DNA from: Limisphaera sp049537155
Lineage (GTDB): Bacteria > Verrucomicrobiota > Verrucomicrobiia > Limisphaerales > Limisphaeraceae
Assembly (NCBI RefSeq): GCF_049537155.1
Contig: NZ_JBMVQZ010000004.1
Coordinates: forward strand, 124,001 to 188,000
Direction: 5' to 3'
Length of the DNA stretch: 64,000 bases
Both the position numbers and the translations under genes were made by a program. Numbering within the stretch: the first letter of the stretch is position 1; each line of letters starts with the position of its first letter. Of this stretch, positions 7,097-16,742 are shown in pieces. Under the pieces are notes generated by a model. That model searched no databases, was not told the origin of the DNA, and was given only the letters and a program-made list of their open reading frames with translations.

Positions 7097-8031
7097 ACGG
7101 GCGAACGACGATCCTGATCGCCGGTGCACTGGTGACGACCGCGGTCGCCCTGGCCGCCTGGTTGGAGCCGCGTTCCGAGGCGTGGCGCGGCCGGCGGGCG
7201 CATGCGGACAGTTTTCTGCTGGCGTTGCTTGGCGACGGACGCCGGTTGTTTGCCAATCACTTTTTCGTGAAGGCGGATGTGTATCTGCACAGCGGTTATT
7301 ACCCCTCCATCTTCGACCAGGCACGAGCCGCATGCGAGCACGGGGTGGATGCCGACCCTGCCGCGCATGATCATGAGGCAGGGGAGGGACACGGAGCCGG
7401 GCCGGCGACGCGCGCCCATTGCACGGAAGATTGCACGCATGATGAACATGAGCACGGGGCCCACCGTGAGGCGGTGGCTGGCGGGTTCATGGGGGCGCCG
7501 CGGGATTGGATCGAGCGTCTGGCCCGGCATTTCAAGGTGACCGAGCATACCCACCTGGCCGGTGGCCGCACCGAGGCCGAGGTCCTGCCGTGGTTGCGCC
7601 TGGCTTCGGAATTCGATCCGCACCAGGTGGGGGTCTACACGACCGCGGCCTACTGGCTGGCCGACCGGCTGGGCAAACCGGATCAGGCGGAGGTGTTCCT
7701 CCGCCGCGGACTGCGGGCCAACCCGGACAGCGAGGAAATCCTGTTGGAACTGGGACGGTTGGCATGGCAGCACCGGCACGATGCCGAACGGGCGCGGCAT
7801 CTTTGGCAGGCGGCCGAACGTGCGTGGCGCCTGCACAACGGCACGGTGAACGAAACGAACCGGCTGGTGCTGGGCCGCATCGTCGGGTTGCGGGCGCAAA
7901 TGGAGGAAGAACTGGGAAACTACGAGGAGGCCATCCGGTACTGGACGAGGCTGCAGGACCTGTCGCCGCATCCGGAGGCCGTGGCCCAGCGCGTGGCGTC
8001 GCTGCGGGAACGTCTGGCCGGCATGCACTGA
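7093..8031 (+). CDS. TPR protein with a His/Cys-rich insert
   Basis: 312 residues. An N-terminal membrane anchor or signal (ILIAGALVTTAVALAAWL) is followed by a short globular part. A His/Cys/acidic insert at about residues 81-125 holds nine histidines and three cysteines, and TPR-like helical repeats fill about 165-300 (YTTAAYWLADRLG, EEILLELGRLAWQ, YEEAIRYWTRLQ). The ATG at 7093 overlaps the permease stop. The insert looks like a metal-holding loop of the kind seen in Zn, Ni or Cu handling proteins. The repeat part resembles proteins annotated only as tetratricopeptide proteins next to ABC-2 exporters. Function beyond that is not recognised. Confidence 0.8.
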   Translation: MNGRTTILIAGALVTTAVALAAWLEPRSEAWRGRRAHADSFLLALLGDGRRLFANHFFVKADVYLHSGYYPSIFDQARAACEHGVDADPAAHDHEAGEGHGAGPATRAHCTEDCTHDEHEHGAHREAVAGGFMGAPRDWIERLARHFKVTEHTHLAGGRTEAEVLPWLRLASEFDPHQVGVYTTAAYWLADRLGKPDQAEVFLRRGLRANPDSEEILLELGRLAWQHRHDAERARHLWQAAERAWRLHNGTVNETNRLVLGRIVGLRAQMEEELGNYEEAIRYWTRLQDLSPHPEAVAQRVASLRERLAGMH

Positions 8032-8163
8032 TGAGAGTGCCCCAGCAGGGGAAGGGCCGTGACCGGTCCCATGGGCGGGACAAGGGGCTTCTGGCGGGCT
8101 GGGTACAACTTTTCGATCATGCCCGTGTACGGCCTGCGGCCGATGCCCTGAGGCGGGATTCGC

Positions 8164-10353
8164 TCACAAGCCGCGCAGCCAGCGGAAGATGTCCCGGGGA
8201 TCCGGTGGCGTGTCGGAGGTTCGGAAGGCCCTGCGGCGGCCCAGCTCGGCGTAGAGGTGTCTCACGGTCTCTTCAGGCAGGAGTTCGCCGGCACGGGCGA
8301 GGTGCAACGGCTGGGGCGCGGCCAGCAGGACGGGTGTGAGGGGGCCGTTCATGGCGAGGTAGCCCGGGCAGAAGAGGTCCGGTTCCACAAGCAAGCGTGG
8401 ATCGTGGAGCGGGATCTTGCGGAGGTCCGCAACCACGGCGTCCGCCTCGGGCGCGGCCAGCAGGGCCCACAAACCGGCCCGGCCGGAGCCCCACAGGAGC
8501 CGGCCGCGCACGGGCGTGCCGTTGGGAACCAGCCGGCCCACGCTCCTCAGCACGGTGGCCAGGTCGCGCACGCGGGACTGCAGAGCGGTGCGGTTGTAGG
8601 TGTGGAAATGGGGTGTGGTGGAAGGGCCGGGGACCGGCGTGAATCGGGAGAGGGTGATTACGCTGTGCCCCTGTTGCAGGCATTCGGCAAGCAGGGCGGA
8701 GGTGTCCGGATCCGTGCCGGTCGGGTCCGGATCGGCCACGAGGACGATGAGCCACGGTTTTTGTCTGTTGCGGCGGACTTCACGAGCGGGCAGGTGATAG
8801 ATCCCCTCCAATGGATCCGGCGTCTCGCCGTCGTGGATTTCGAACCGGATCCGGCGTTCCGAGCCGAGGGTTTGCAGGGGAGAAAACACGATGCGCGGGG
8901 GGCCGGAGGGCGGCGCCAGCTGGAGGGTGTGGAACCACAGTGGCCGGCCCACCAGGGTGAACGCGGCGAGATCCTCGCGTCTTTTGGGCAGAAGCCGATC
9001 CCACTGGCGACGGCGGCTTTCGATGCGCGTGCGGACGTATTCCTCGGCCCGGAGGGCGGTGGGCGGCCGTTGCGGATCGGATCCGATCCAGAGTTCCTCC
9101 GTGGGTGGGGCTGTGTACGGTTCTTCCCTGCAGGCCGGTCGGTCCGGGCGCCCGAGCAACCAATGCTCAAACCAGGCGTACACGGCCTCGCGGCTGGCGC
9201 GGTTGTAATTGTGACCGGCGTCGAATCGCACGTAACGGAGCCGTTCCGGTGCGCCGAGGATGTGATAGACCGTTTCCACCGCGGGACCTTCGACCTCCAG
9301 TGTCGTTCGGGTCCAGTCGCCGGTGGCGCCGACGAGGATCTGAGGACGGGGCGCGGCCGCTGCCGCGAAGTCGAGATTCGAAAAGCGGATGCGCAGTCCC
9401 GGCGCGTTTTCACAGACGCATCCACCCTGCATGGTGTGGGAGACCATGCAGACGGGCCCGAGAACGGCGGGCCGATCGTCCACGGCCGCCAGAAGGAAGG
9501 TTTGCGTGGCGCCACCGGAGGCGCCGGTCACACCGATGCGGCGGGCGTCCACCTCGGGCAGAGCGGCCAGGAAATCCAGCGCGCAGAGGCTGTTCCAGAG
9601 CTGAAGGCCGAGCAGGTTTACCCCCCAAAGACGCGTCTCCGGCGTGTCCGGGAAGGCGCGATGACGCTGCGAGAAATCCGCCGGGCGCAACGTTTCCGAG
9701 CTGTCTCCGGCGAAGTAGGTGTCGCCGTAGCCGACCATGTCATATGCGAAAGCCGCGATGCCGTGTCGGGCGAAATGGATGCAACGGGCAGGGATGCTGC
9801 CCTCGGGCATGTCCGTGGCGCGACCTTGGGGCCAGTGGCCGTGAGGCGTGAGGACCGCGGGAAAGGGGCCCGGACCCTGACCGAGCGGCAGATAAAGGTT
9901 CCCTCCCAGGTAAAACCCCGGCCAGGTCTCCAGCAGGACCTTCTCCACGCTGTAACCCGCGTGTTCGATGCGCCCGAACCTGTGGACGCGCAGCGGCGCC
10001 CGCTCCGGCATCGGCCACAGACCGGCGCTGACCAGGATCTGCTCGCGGATCTGGCGGGCGCGGTTCTCCCAATCGGCGCGCGAAACGGGGGGCTCGAAGG
10101 TTCGTGGTGTGGTGTGCGTGCGAGGGGCGGGTTGTGCCCCGGCCGGCGGCGCCGGCGTCAGGAGTGTCACAAGCAGCGCGAGGCCCAGGGTGGCCCGGCT
10201 CGGGATGAAAGAAGGGCCGAAACGTCCGCCGGGCGGCGGGAAAAACCGACACCGGCAGGCACCGCCGCGTCGTACCCCCGGCTGTCTCCTCACGCGTGCC
10301 CCGGCCGTGACAGGGGTGGCCGTTTGGGAAATCAAGCTCGCCGCCTGCATCAT
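8164..10353 (-). CDS. Secreted alpha/beta hydrolase, acetyl-xylan-esterase-like
   Basis: About 729 residues from the ATG at 10353 (another ATG follows at 10350); the frame is open to 10539 but the extra part has no family likeness. A signal-type segment (LGLALLVTLLTPAPPAGAQ) precedes the mature protein. The core has PAVLTPHGHW, a nucleophile elbow G-A-S-G-G (GVTGASGGATQTF) and a late DAGHNYN that would supply the catalytic His. A second, weaker alpha/beta-like region fills the C-terminal third. The family includes esterases and dienelactone-hydrolase-like enzymes that remove acyl groups from plant polysaccharides. This gene is alone on its strand, divergent from the glycosyltransferase at 10504. 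The substrate is not determined. Confidence 0.75.
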   Translation of the reverse strand: MMQAASLISQTATPVTAGARVRRQPGVRRGGACRCRFFPPPGGRFGPSFIPSRATLGLALLVTLLTPAPPAGAQPAPRTHTTPRTFEPPVSRADWENRARQIREQILVSAGLWPMPERAPLRVHRFGRIEHAGYSVEKVLLETWPGFYLGGNLYLPLGQGPGPFPAVLTPHGHWPQGRATDMPEGSIPARCIHFARHGIAAFAYDMVGYGDTYFAGDSSETLRPADFSQRHRAFPDTPETRLWGVNLLGLQLWNSLCALDFLAALPEVDARRIGVTGASGGATQTFLLAAVDDRPAVLGPVCMVSHTMQGGCVCENAPGLRIRFSNLDFAAAAAPRPQILVGATGDWTRTTLEVEGPAVETVYHILGAPERLRYVRFDAGHNYNRASREAVYAWFEHWLLGRPDRPACREEPYTAPPTEELWIGSDPQRPPTALRAEEYVRTRIESRRRQWDRLLPKRREDLAAFTLVGRPLWFHTLQLAPPSGPPRIVFSPLQTLGSERRIRFEIHDGETPDPLEGIYHLPAREVRRNRQKPWLIVLVADPDPTGTDPDTSALLAECLQQGHSVITLSRFTPVPGPSTTPHFHTYNRTALQSRVRDLATVLRSVGRLVPNGTPVRGRLLWGSGRAGLWALLAAPEADAVVADLRKIPLHDPRLLVEPDLFCPGYLAMNGPLTPVLLAAPQPLHLARAGELLPEETVRHLYAELGRRRAFRTSDTPPDPRDIFRWLRGL

Positions 10354-10503
10354 CTCCAGAGTGGAACGCGGCGGAGGCCGGGACCAGTCGGAACAAGCCG
10401 GGTCCCGGACGTGAGATGCCCCGGCTGCGGACGCGGGTCGGGAATGGCCATTGTTCTGTGTTCCGGGACCGTCGTATGATGACGGGCGTTCGACGGACGG
10501 ACC

Positions 10504-11334
10504 ATGCAGGCGGAGGAACAGAGAGCAGGCGGGAAACACCCGGCCGGTGCGGCCGGCCCGGCGGAGGACGCACCGCGATTCTCAGTGGTGCTGCCGGTTT
10601 ACAACGAACGGGACAATCTCCAACCGTTGTTGACCGAGTTGGCGGAGGTCATGACCGCAATTGGTGCGCCGTTCGAAGTGCTGGTGGTGGACGACGGGAG
10701 CACCGACGGTGGTCCGGCCGAGGTGGAACGGTTGCGGGCCCTGTGGCCCTGGCTGCGTTTGATCCGGCACCGGTTCAACGCGGGGCAAAGCGCCGCCTTT
10801 TTGACAGGATTTGCCCGCGCGCGGGGCGAGATCGTGATCACGCTGGATGCCGACGGGCAGAACGACCCGCATGACCTGCCCGCCATGTTGGCGCGCCTGG
10901 AAGCCGGAGTGGCTGCTGTCTGTGGGGTCCGACAAAGGCGTCGGGACCCCTGGATCCGCCGGGTCTCTTCGCGAATCGCCAATGCCTTTCGGAACCTGGT
11001 GACCGGCGACCGGGTGGCCGACGCGGGCTGCGCCCTGCGGGTGATGCGCCGCGCAGCCCTGCAGGAGGTGCTTCCGTTCAACGGGTTGCATCGGTTTCTG
11101 CCCACGGTGCTGCGTTATCAGGGATACGAGGTGGTGGAGATGCCGGTGAACCACCGGCCGCGGACTCGGGGACAGTCCAAGTACGGCATTCGCAACCGGC
11201 TTTGGCGTGGGCTGGTCGACTGCCTGGCCATGCGATGGTATCGCGCGCGGGCCATCCGGGCCGACCGCGTCCAGCCGGAGCACGAGGCGAAACAGGAATG
11301 CACGCCAGCCCACGGGGGACCCCGGGCGGGTTGA
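10504..11334 (+). CDS. Family 2 glycosyltransferase (dolichol-phosphate-mannose synthase-like)
   Basis: 276 residues. GT-A fold motifs are clear: SVVLPVYNE (about 27-35), VVDDGSTDG (about 59-67) and the metal/nucleotide-binding LDADGQNDP. The block GDRVADAGCALRVMRR and the late HRPRTRGQSKYG are typical of the DPM1/GtrB-like branch, which moves a hexose from a nucleotide sugar to a polyprenyl phosphate at the inner membrane. Unlike GtrB it has no C-terminal membrane segments. The first ~22 residues are low complexity, and a later start is possible. It is followed after 87 bases by the DUF4202 gene, with no functional link known to me. Confidence 0.85.
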   Translation: MQAEEQRAGGKHPAGAAGPAEDAPRFSVVLPVYNERDNLQPLLTELAEVMTAIGAPFEVLVVDDGSTDGGPAEVERLRALWPWLRLIRHRFNAGQSAAFLTGFARARGEIVITLDADGQNDPHDLPAMLARLEAGVAAVCGVRQRRRDPWIRRVSSRIANAFRNLVTGDRVADAGCALRVMRRAALQEVLPFNGLHRFLPTVLRYQGYEVVEMPVNHRPRTRGQSKYGIRNRLWRGLVDCLAMRWYRARAIRADRVQPEHEAKQECTPAHGGPRAG

Positions 11335-11421
11335 AAAGGCGGTGCGGCGGGTGGCGGTCCAAAGCCCATCAGTTCGGCCGGTCTTGCGCCTGGGCGACTT
11401 CCTCCGAAACCTTGGCCAGCC

Positions 11422-12063
11422 ATGCAAACGGAGTTTCGACCTGCTGACCCGGTGCGTTTTGCGGAAGCGATCCGCCGGTTCGACGAGGAAAACGCACGCG
11501 ACCCGAACACGCTGGAGATCAACGGCGAGCGCCTGCCGCGGGAACTGGTTTATGCCCGCTGGCTGACGGAGTGGGTCTTGCGACTCTGCCCGCAGGCGAG
11601 CGAAGCCCTGCGTCTGGCGGCACGTTGCCAGCACCTCCGGCGGTGGGAAATCCCCCGGGAATCCTTTCCCATGGACCGGGCAGGGTACCTCCGCTGGCGC
11701 ACGACTTTGCAGCGGTTTCACGCCGAACAATCGGCCAGGATTTTGCGTGAGGTGGGCTATCCCGAGGAGATCGTCCGACGGGTGCAGGAGCTCAACCTCA
11801 AAAAGGGATTGCCGCACGATCCGGAAACGCAGGTGCTCGAAGACGCGCTCTGTCTGGTGTTTCTCGAGCATCAACTGGAAGACCTTGCGAGCCGGACCTC
11901 CGAGGACAAACTGGTCAACGCCCTGGCCCGGTCGTGGAAAAAGATGTCGCCGGCCGGCCGTGCAGCGGCGCTTGAGCTGCACTATTCCGAACGGGTGCGG
12001 CCCTTGTTGGCCCGGGCCATTGCCGAAGCCGGGCAGGGTGAATCCGGCCCGGTTGCTGACTGA
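11422..12063 (+). CDS. DUF4202 family protein
   Basis: 213 residues, alpha-helical throughout, close to the usual length of the family. Motifs that recall DUF4202 are FDEENARDPN near the start, ELVYARWLTEWVL, an AARCQHLRRWEIPR block with a conserved His, and LEDALCLVFLEHQLEDL. The family's biochemical role is unknown; the His/Asp/Glu pattern (CQHLRRW, EDALCLVF) suggests an HD-like helical fold, which is inference. No Shine-Dalgarno sequence is evident. It is read in the same direction as the glycosyltransferase upstream. Confidence 0.75.
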   Translation: MQTEFRPADPVRFAEAIRRFDEENARDPNTLEINGERLPRELVYARWLTEWVLRLCPQASEALRLAARCQHLRRWEIPRESFPMDRAGYLRWRTTLQRFHAEQSARILREVGYPEEIVRRVQELNLKKGLPHDPETQVLEDALCLVFLEHQLEDLASRTSEDKLVNALARSWKKMSPAGRAAALELHYSERVRPLLARAIAEAGQGESGPVAD

Positions 12064-12249
12064 ACGCCATGGACCTGTCCATCGGTCCTGACCGGGTTCG
12101 AACCGGTGGGCGGCTGCCGTGATGTGCCACTCGCCGTGGAACCGCCGCCCCTGAAGCGGCCGCCCGGATGCCGCCGCCTTTGTCCGTCAGTCCCGAGGTT
12201 GCCCCGCGGCGGCTTTGACAGACCCGGATGGGTGGCACAACGTTCCGGC

Positions 12250-14955
12250 GTGGAGCCAAATCCGTGCGTTCTCCGAGCCTGCCTTTTGTCGCTGGCTGCG
12301 CTCTCGTGGTTTCCCGGTGCGGACGGTTCCCTGCGCGCGGGTCCGCTGCAGCGGGAACCGAACACCACGCTGCGGATGCCGTTGGTGCCCGGGCGCTTTG
12401 GTTACACCCAGGTGGAGGCCTTTCCGGGCCTGGTTTTCACGAACGCGGTGGCCCTGGCATCGCCCCCGGGCGAGACCAACCGGCTGTTTGTCGTGGAAAA
12501 GTCGGGTCGGATCGTGGTGATCACCAACCTGGCCCAGCCCACCCGGACCGTGTTTCTGGACATCAGCGCGCGGGTGAGCACCAGCTTGAGCGTCAGCGAT
12601 GAGCGCGGTTTGTTGGGACTGGCGTTTCACCCGGGCTACGCCACCAACCGGTATTTCTTCGTGTTTTACACCGGGCCGGCCACCACGGCGGTGCCGGGCG
12701 CGGTCAACGCCCTGCACGACATCCTGGCGCGGTTCCAGACCCGGTCCGACGATCCCAACCGGGCCGATCCCACGTCCGAAGTCCGCCTGCTGGTGCAGTA
12801 CGATCAGGCGAACAATCACAACGGGGGCGACCTGCACTTCGGCCCGGACGGTTACCTCTATGTCTCGCTGGGAGACGAGGGGGGAGCACACGATCGCTAC
12901 GACAACAGCCAGCGGATTGACCGCGACTTCTTTGCCGGCATCCTGCGGATTGACGTGGACCAGCGGCCGGACAGCCTGCCGCCCAACCCGCATCCGGCCG
13001 TGGCCGGGCATTACGCGGTGCCTCCGGACAATCCTTTCGTGGGCGCCACCGAGTTCAACGGCCGGCCGGTCAACCCGGCACAGGTCCGCACCGAGTTCTG
13101 GGCCGTGGGCCTGCGGAATCCCTGGCGGATGGCGTTCGACCCGGAGACGGGCCGCCTGTTCTGCGGCGACGTGGGCCAGTCCACGCGCGAAGAGGTCAAC
13201 CTCATCGAACGGGGCGGCAATTACGGTTGGAGCTATTTCGAAGGCAACTTTCAGCGGACCAACAGCGCGTGGATTCCCGCGGGCTTCCGGCATGCACGAC
13301 CCCTGGTGGATTACGGCCGGTCCCTCGGCTATTCCGTGACGGGCGGAGTGGTCTATCGCGGTCACCGATTTCCGGACCTCCACGGTGCCTATGTCTTTGG
13401 CGACTACGGCAGCGGGCGGATCTGGGCGCTGAAGAGCGACGGAACGAACGTGATCGAGAACCGGTTCCTCTTCCAAAGTCCTCTCGGCGGACCGTTCAAC
13501 GCCGGCGGCATTTCCTGCTTCGGCACCGACCCGCGCAACGGGGACATCCTGTATGTGGACCTGCGGTTCGGCACCAACTCGGTCATCCGGCGCATCGTGT
13601 ACAACACCAACTTCGTGGGGGAACCCATCCCGCAGACGCTGGCCGAAACCGGGGCGTTCGAGGACCTGGTCACCCTGCGACCGGCTGCGGGTGTCGTGGC
13701 GTATGATCTGAACCTGCCGTTCTGGTCGGACGGTGCCTCCAAACGACGGTGGTTTTCCGTGCCGGACCCGGGACGCACGATCGTGTTCCATCCCACAGAG
13801 CCCTGGCGTTTCCCGCCAGGGACGGTCTGGGTGAAACATTTTGAACTGGAGTTGACCAACGGCCTGCCCGCATCGGCGCGGCGGTTGGAAACCAGGCTGT
13901 TGGTCTTCGACGGTCAGAACGGTTACGGAGTCACCTATCGCTGGGGCGAATCGCCGGCCGACGCATCGTTGGTCCCGGAGGAGGGGCTGGACGAGACTTT
14001 CGTGATCTACAACACCGACGGCACGGTACTGCGGACCCAGCTGTGGCACTACCCCAGCCGGGTGGAGTGCCTGCAGTGTCATCGAACCTCGGCCGGTTTC
14101 GCCCTCGGCTTCAACACCCCGCAACTACACAAGCCTCACGATTACGACGGGGTGGTGACCAACCAGATCCTTGCCCTGGCTGAGGCGGGATACTTCAGCA
14201 ACCCGCCCACTTCAACCACCGGATGGCGCGCCCTGGCCCGGCCGGAGGACGAAACTGTCAGCGTCGAATACCGTGTCCGGTCCTGGCTGGCGGTCAACTG
14301 CGCCCAGTGCCACCATCCGGGAGGTGTCCAGATGGCCCGCTGGGACGCGCGACTCTTCAGACCCACGGCCGAGGCAGGACTCCTGAACGCACCCCTTTTC
14401 CACGGCCGGGAAGAGGACGATCAAAGGTTGGTCGTGCCTGCCGAGCCGTCCCGGTCGGAACTCCTGCGCAGGGTCTCCATCCGGGGCCCTGGTCAGATGC
14501 CGCCGATCGCCACTTCGCTCGTGGACGGCCAGGCCGTCGCGCTGTTGACACTCTGGATCCGCGACGAACTGGCCGGTTGGGAATCGTGGGAAGCATGGCA
14601 ATCGCGCTGGTTTGGCGATCTGCCCGGGCTGGAAGCGGCACCGGACGCCGATCCGGACGGCGACGGCGACCCGAACGCGCTCGAGTATCTCGCGGGTACG
14701 AGTCCCGGCAACCCGGCCGAACGATGGGTCTTCGCGGCCGAACTTCGCGGGGACGGCCGCGTGTGGTTGCGAATCTGGCAGCCAGCCAATCGGGCCGTGC
14801 GACTGGAGTCCGCATCCGACCTCGAACCGCCGGTCACTTGGAGCCCCGTGGAACTGGAAATCATTCTCTTCCCGGCGACGGGTCGCTGGCTCGAGCTGCC
14901 GGTCGGCACGGGAGGCTCGACACGATTCTACCGCGCAGCTCTGGAAGCACCGTAA
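12250..14955 (+). CDS. PQQ-type sugar dehydrogenase fused to a c-type cytochrome-like region
   Basis: About 901 residues from the GTG at 12250, placed just before a signal-like stretch (VLRACLLSLAALSWFPG); the frame is open back to 12106 and a GTG at 12232 is another choice. The first half is a GDH-type beta-propeller: GLLGLAFHPGYATN, NNHNGGDLHFGPDGYLY, GLRNPWRMAFD, GGNYGWSYFEG. The second half holds two haem-type C-x2-C-H sites (CLQCH near residue 607, CAQCH near 684). The end has an Asp-rich Ca-binding-type repeat (DADPDGDGDPNALEYL) and a 'TRFYRAAL' tail. Such proteins oxidise aldose sugars in the periplasm and pass electrons to the attached haem. The real sugar is unknown. Confidence 0.85.
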   Translation: MEPNPCVLRACLLSLAALSWFPGADGSLRAGPLQREPNTTLRMPLVPGRFGYTQVEAFPGLVFTNAVALASPPGETNRLFVVEKSGRIVVITNLAQPTRTVFLDISARVSTSLSVSDERGLLGLAFHPGYATNRYFFVFYTGPATTAVPGAVNALHDILARFQTRSDDPNRADPTSEVRLLVQYDQANNHNGGDLHFGPDGYLYVSLGDEGGAHDRYDNSQRIDRDFFAGILRIDVDQRPDSLPPNPHPAVAGHYAVPPDNPFVGATEFNGRPVNPAQVRTEFWAVGLRNPWRMAFDPETGRLFCGDVGQSTREEVNLIERGGNYGWSYFEGNFQRTNSAWIPAGFRHARPLVDYGRSLGYSVTGGVVYRGHRFPDLHGAYVFGDYGSGRIWALKSDGTNVIENRFLFQSPLGGPFNAGGISCFGTDPRNGDILYVDLRFGTNSVIRRIVYNTNFVGEPIPQTLAETGAFEDLVTLRPAAGVVAYDLNLPFWSDGASKRRWFSVPDPGRTIVFHPTEPWRFPPGTVWVKHFELELTNGLPASARRLETRLLVFDGQNGYGVTYRWGESPADASLVPEEGLDETFVIYNTDGTVLRTQLWHYPSRVECLQCHRTSAGFALGFNTPQLHKPHDYDGVVTNQILALAEAGYFSNPPTSTTGWRALARPEDETVSVEYRVRSWLAVNCAQCHHPGGVQMARWDARLFRPTAEAGLLNAPLFHGREEDDQRLVVPAEPSRSELLRRVSIRGPGQMPPIATSLVDGQAVALLTLWIRDELAGWESWEAWQSRWFGDLPGLEAAPDADPDGDGDPNALEYLAGTSPGNPAERWVFAAELRGDGRVWLRIWQPANRAVRLESASDLEPPVTWSPVELEIILFPATGRWLELPVGTGGSTRFYRAALEAP

Positions 14956-15069
14956 AGCACGGACGCGCGACTGACCGGCTTCCCAGACCGCCGGGGCCGG
15001 GACACGAAACCGCCGGCGGTGCCGCGGGGCGAATGCTTCATCCGGGACTGACGCCCCGCCCGGCCGCAC

Positions 15070-15912
15070 TCAGCGGGGGCGGGGCAGGAGCCCGTCCAAC
15101 AGACCGTTGCTTGCCACCATCGCGTAGGCTTCGCGACCCGTGTGGCCGCGTGACCAGGGCCGCGTCCAGAACCTCCCGCCGGCGCATTCGACCAGCAGCC
15201 CGCCCGCGGCAATGTCCCAAAGACGCACCTGCCGTTCGATGTAGGCGTCGAACCGCCCGCAGGCCACGTAGGCCAGTCCCAACCCCGCCGATCCCATGAT
15301 GCGGACCTTGCGCGCCCGGCGCGCCAGCCAGGCGAAGTAGGGCAGGGACTTCTCGAGGTTGGAACGGGTCTTCGAAAACCCGATCGTGATCATCGCCTCT
15401 TCCAGTCGGGCGATCCGACTGACCCGAATGACCCGACCGTTCAGCCGGGCGGGTTCACCCCGGATGGCCGTCCAGAGTTCGTTCACGAACGGATCGTGGA
15501 TCACTCCCACAACGGTGGTCCAGGGCGAGGCCCCGCACGACCGCGGCCATTCCGGCGGTATCAGCGAAGTCCGCGCCTGCAACGCAAGGCACACGCACGC
15601 ATGCGGAATGTTGTGTGCAAAGTTCACCGTGCCGTCGATCGGATCCACGACCCAGCGCAGCCCGGTCGCTGTCGCCTCGGACGATCCCTCCTCGCCCACG
15701 ACCGGGATTTCCGGAAAGGCCCGTTGCAGCTGACGTTGAATCCGTTCCTGCGTGCGCACGTCCAGCTCGAGTTTGATGTCGTGATGCGTGGCAAGCTGGA
15801 CCGCCTTGGTCGCGTGCAGGTGCCGGCGCAACTGCTCGCCCGCACCCACGGCGGTTTCTTCCGCCACCTTCAGGACGGACCGCAAAAACTTGAGTGACAG
15901 TGTGCCCTGCAT
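15070..15912 (-). CDS. Inositol monophosphatase family protein
   Basis: 280 residues from the ATG at 15912; the frame is open to 16155 but the family alignment starts at about LRSVLKVAEE. The family metal/phosphate motifs are in order: GEEG (73-76), WVVDPIDGTVNF (88-99) and WDIAAGGLLVECAGG near the C-terminus. Members are Mg-dependent phosphatases acting on inositol 1-phosphate, fructose 1,6-bisphosphate, PAP or histidinol phosphate. The loop after VNFAH is longer than usual (RTSLIPPEWPRSCGASPW), so substrate choice cannot be called. It lies downstream of the ECF sigma gene on the same strand with 233 bases between. Confidence 0.9.
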   Translation of the reverse strand: MQGTLSLKFLRSVLKVAEETAVGAGEQLRRHLHATKAVQLATHHDIKLELDVRTQERIQRQLQRAFPEIPVVGEEGSSEATATGLRWVVDPIDGTVNFAHNIPHACVCLALQARTSLIPPEWPRSCGASPWTTVVGVIHDPFVNELWTAIRGEPARLNGRVIRVSRIARLEEAMITIGFSKTRSNLEKSLPYFAWLARRARKVRIMGSAGLGLAYVACGRFDAYIERQVRLWDIAAGGLLVECAGGRFWTRPWSRGHTGREAYAMVASNGLLDGLLPRPR

Positions 15913-16145
15913 AAGCGTTTCTGGTAACCCGCCTCCCCGGCAGGCTTCCCCGTAGGCACACCCATTCTCCGGGACAACGCAAGCCAAATCTACCGGTCCC
16001 TGTCCCTTGGATGCGTGCGGACGACACCCGGACCCTGAAAGGCTGGAGGTGGCGGTCTTCCAGTTCGTGGGCGGAGATCTGCGAGTCCCCTGGCCGGGGG
16101 CGGCATCTCTCATGCAACCACGCCACCGGCAGGCGGGGGGCACAA

Positions 16146-16742
16146 TCAAAGCCACGCACGCAACCGGTCACGAAGGATCTGCCGCGCCCGGTAAAGCCGG
16201 GACTCCACCCCTTTGGTCGTCGTGCCGAGCACACGGGCCGCTTCCGCCCGGGACAACCCTTCCCACTCGCACAGCACCACCACCTCCCGCAGCTGCGGCG
16301 GCAGTTCGGCGACCGCGCGGCGCACGGCCTGGATGCGCTCGCCCGACATCAACTGCTCGGCCGGATCGGGGATCGAATCGGACACCGTGCGGACCGGATG
16401 GACGGCGTCCCGACCGTCACTCTCCAGCGGATCCCATGGCACCGTGGGATGCCGTTGGCGCCAGCGCAACCGGTTCCGCGCCAGGTTGGCAGCAATCGTG
16501 TACAACCACGGAACGAAACGATCCGACGCTCGAAACCGGCTCCGGGCCCGGTACACGCGCACGAACACTTCCTGCGCCAGGTCCAGTGCGTCCTGCGGAT
16601 CCTGCACCAGGCCCAGCAACAGACGATGGACTCCCGGCGCATGGCGTTCCATCAGCTCGTCCAGGGCCGCGTCGTCGCCACGGGCCAGCCGTTGCATGGC
16701 ACGGCGGTCGAGTTCGTCCGTGTCAACGGTGTTCATGAACAC
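16146..16742 (-). CDS. ECF sigma factor (CnrH/RpoE-like)
   Basis: 198 residues; the ATG at 16742 overlaps the end of the metal-sensor gene by 20 bases, and an ATG at 16736 is equally possible. Region 2 is at about residues 25-95 (DPQDALDLAQEVFVRVY, FVPWLYTIAANLARN) and region 4 at about 140-190 (ELPPQLREVVVLCEWEGLS, GTTTKGVESRLYRAR). It should direct RNA polymerase to stress or metal-response promoters when released from its anti-sigma factor. It is the last gene of a trio in the order anti-sigma-like, periplasmic sensor, sigma, which is the cnrYXH order of Cupriavidus nickel/cobalt resistance. The trio is divergent from a Cu/Ag efflux operon. Confidence 0.9.
   Translation of the reverse strand: MFMNTVDTDELDRRAMQRLARGDDAALDELMERHAPGVHRLLLGLVQDPQDALDLAQEVFVRVYRARSRFRASDRFVPWLYTIAANLARNRLRWRQRHPTVPWDPLESDGRDAVHPVRTVSDSIPDPAEQLMSGERIQAVRRAVAELPPQLREVVVLCEWEGLSRAEAARVLGTTTKGVESRLYRARQILRDRLRAWL

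Noticed and set aside
8257..10479. 740-codon plus-strand frame
   Set aside because: Antisense to the alpha/beta hydrolase; the residues are low complexity without motifs, as expected from high GC.
12091..12107. ACCGGGTTCGAACCGGT resembles a tRNA T arm
   Set aside because: The flanks do not fold into acceptor, D or anticodon arms; it is only a short palindrome.
12187..14124. 645-codon minus-strand frame
   Set aside because: Mirror of the PQQ-type dehydrogenase; no signal or motif.
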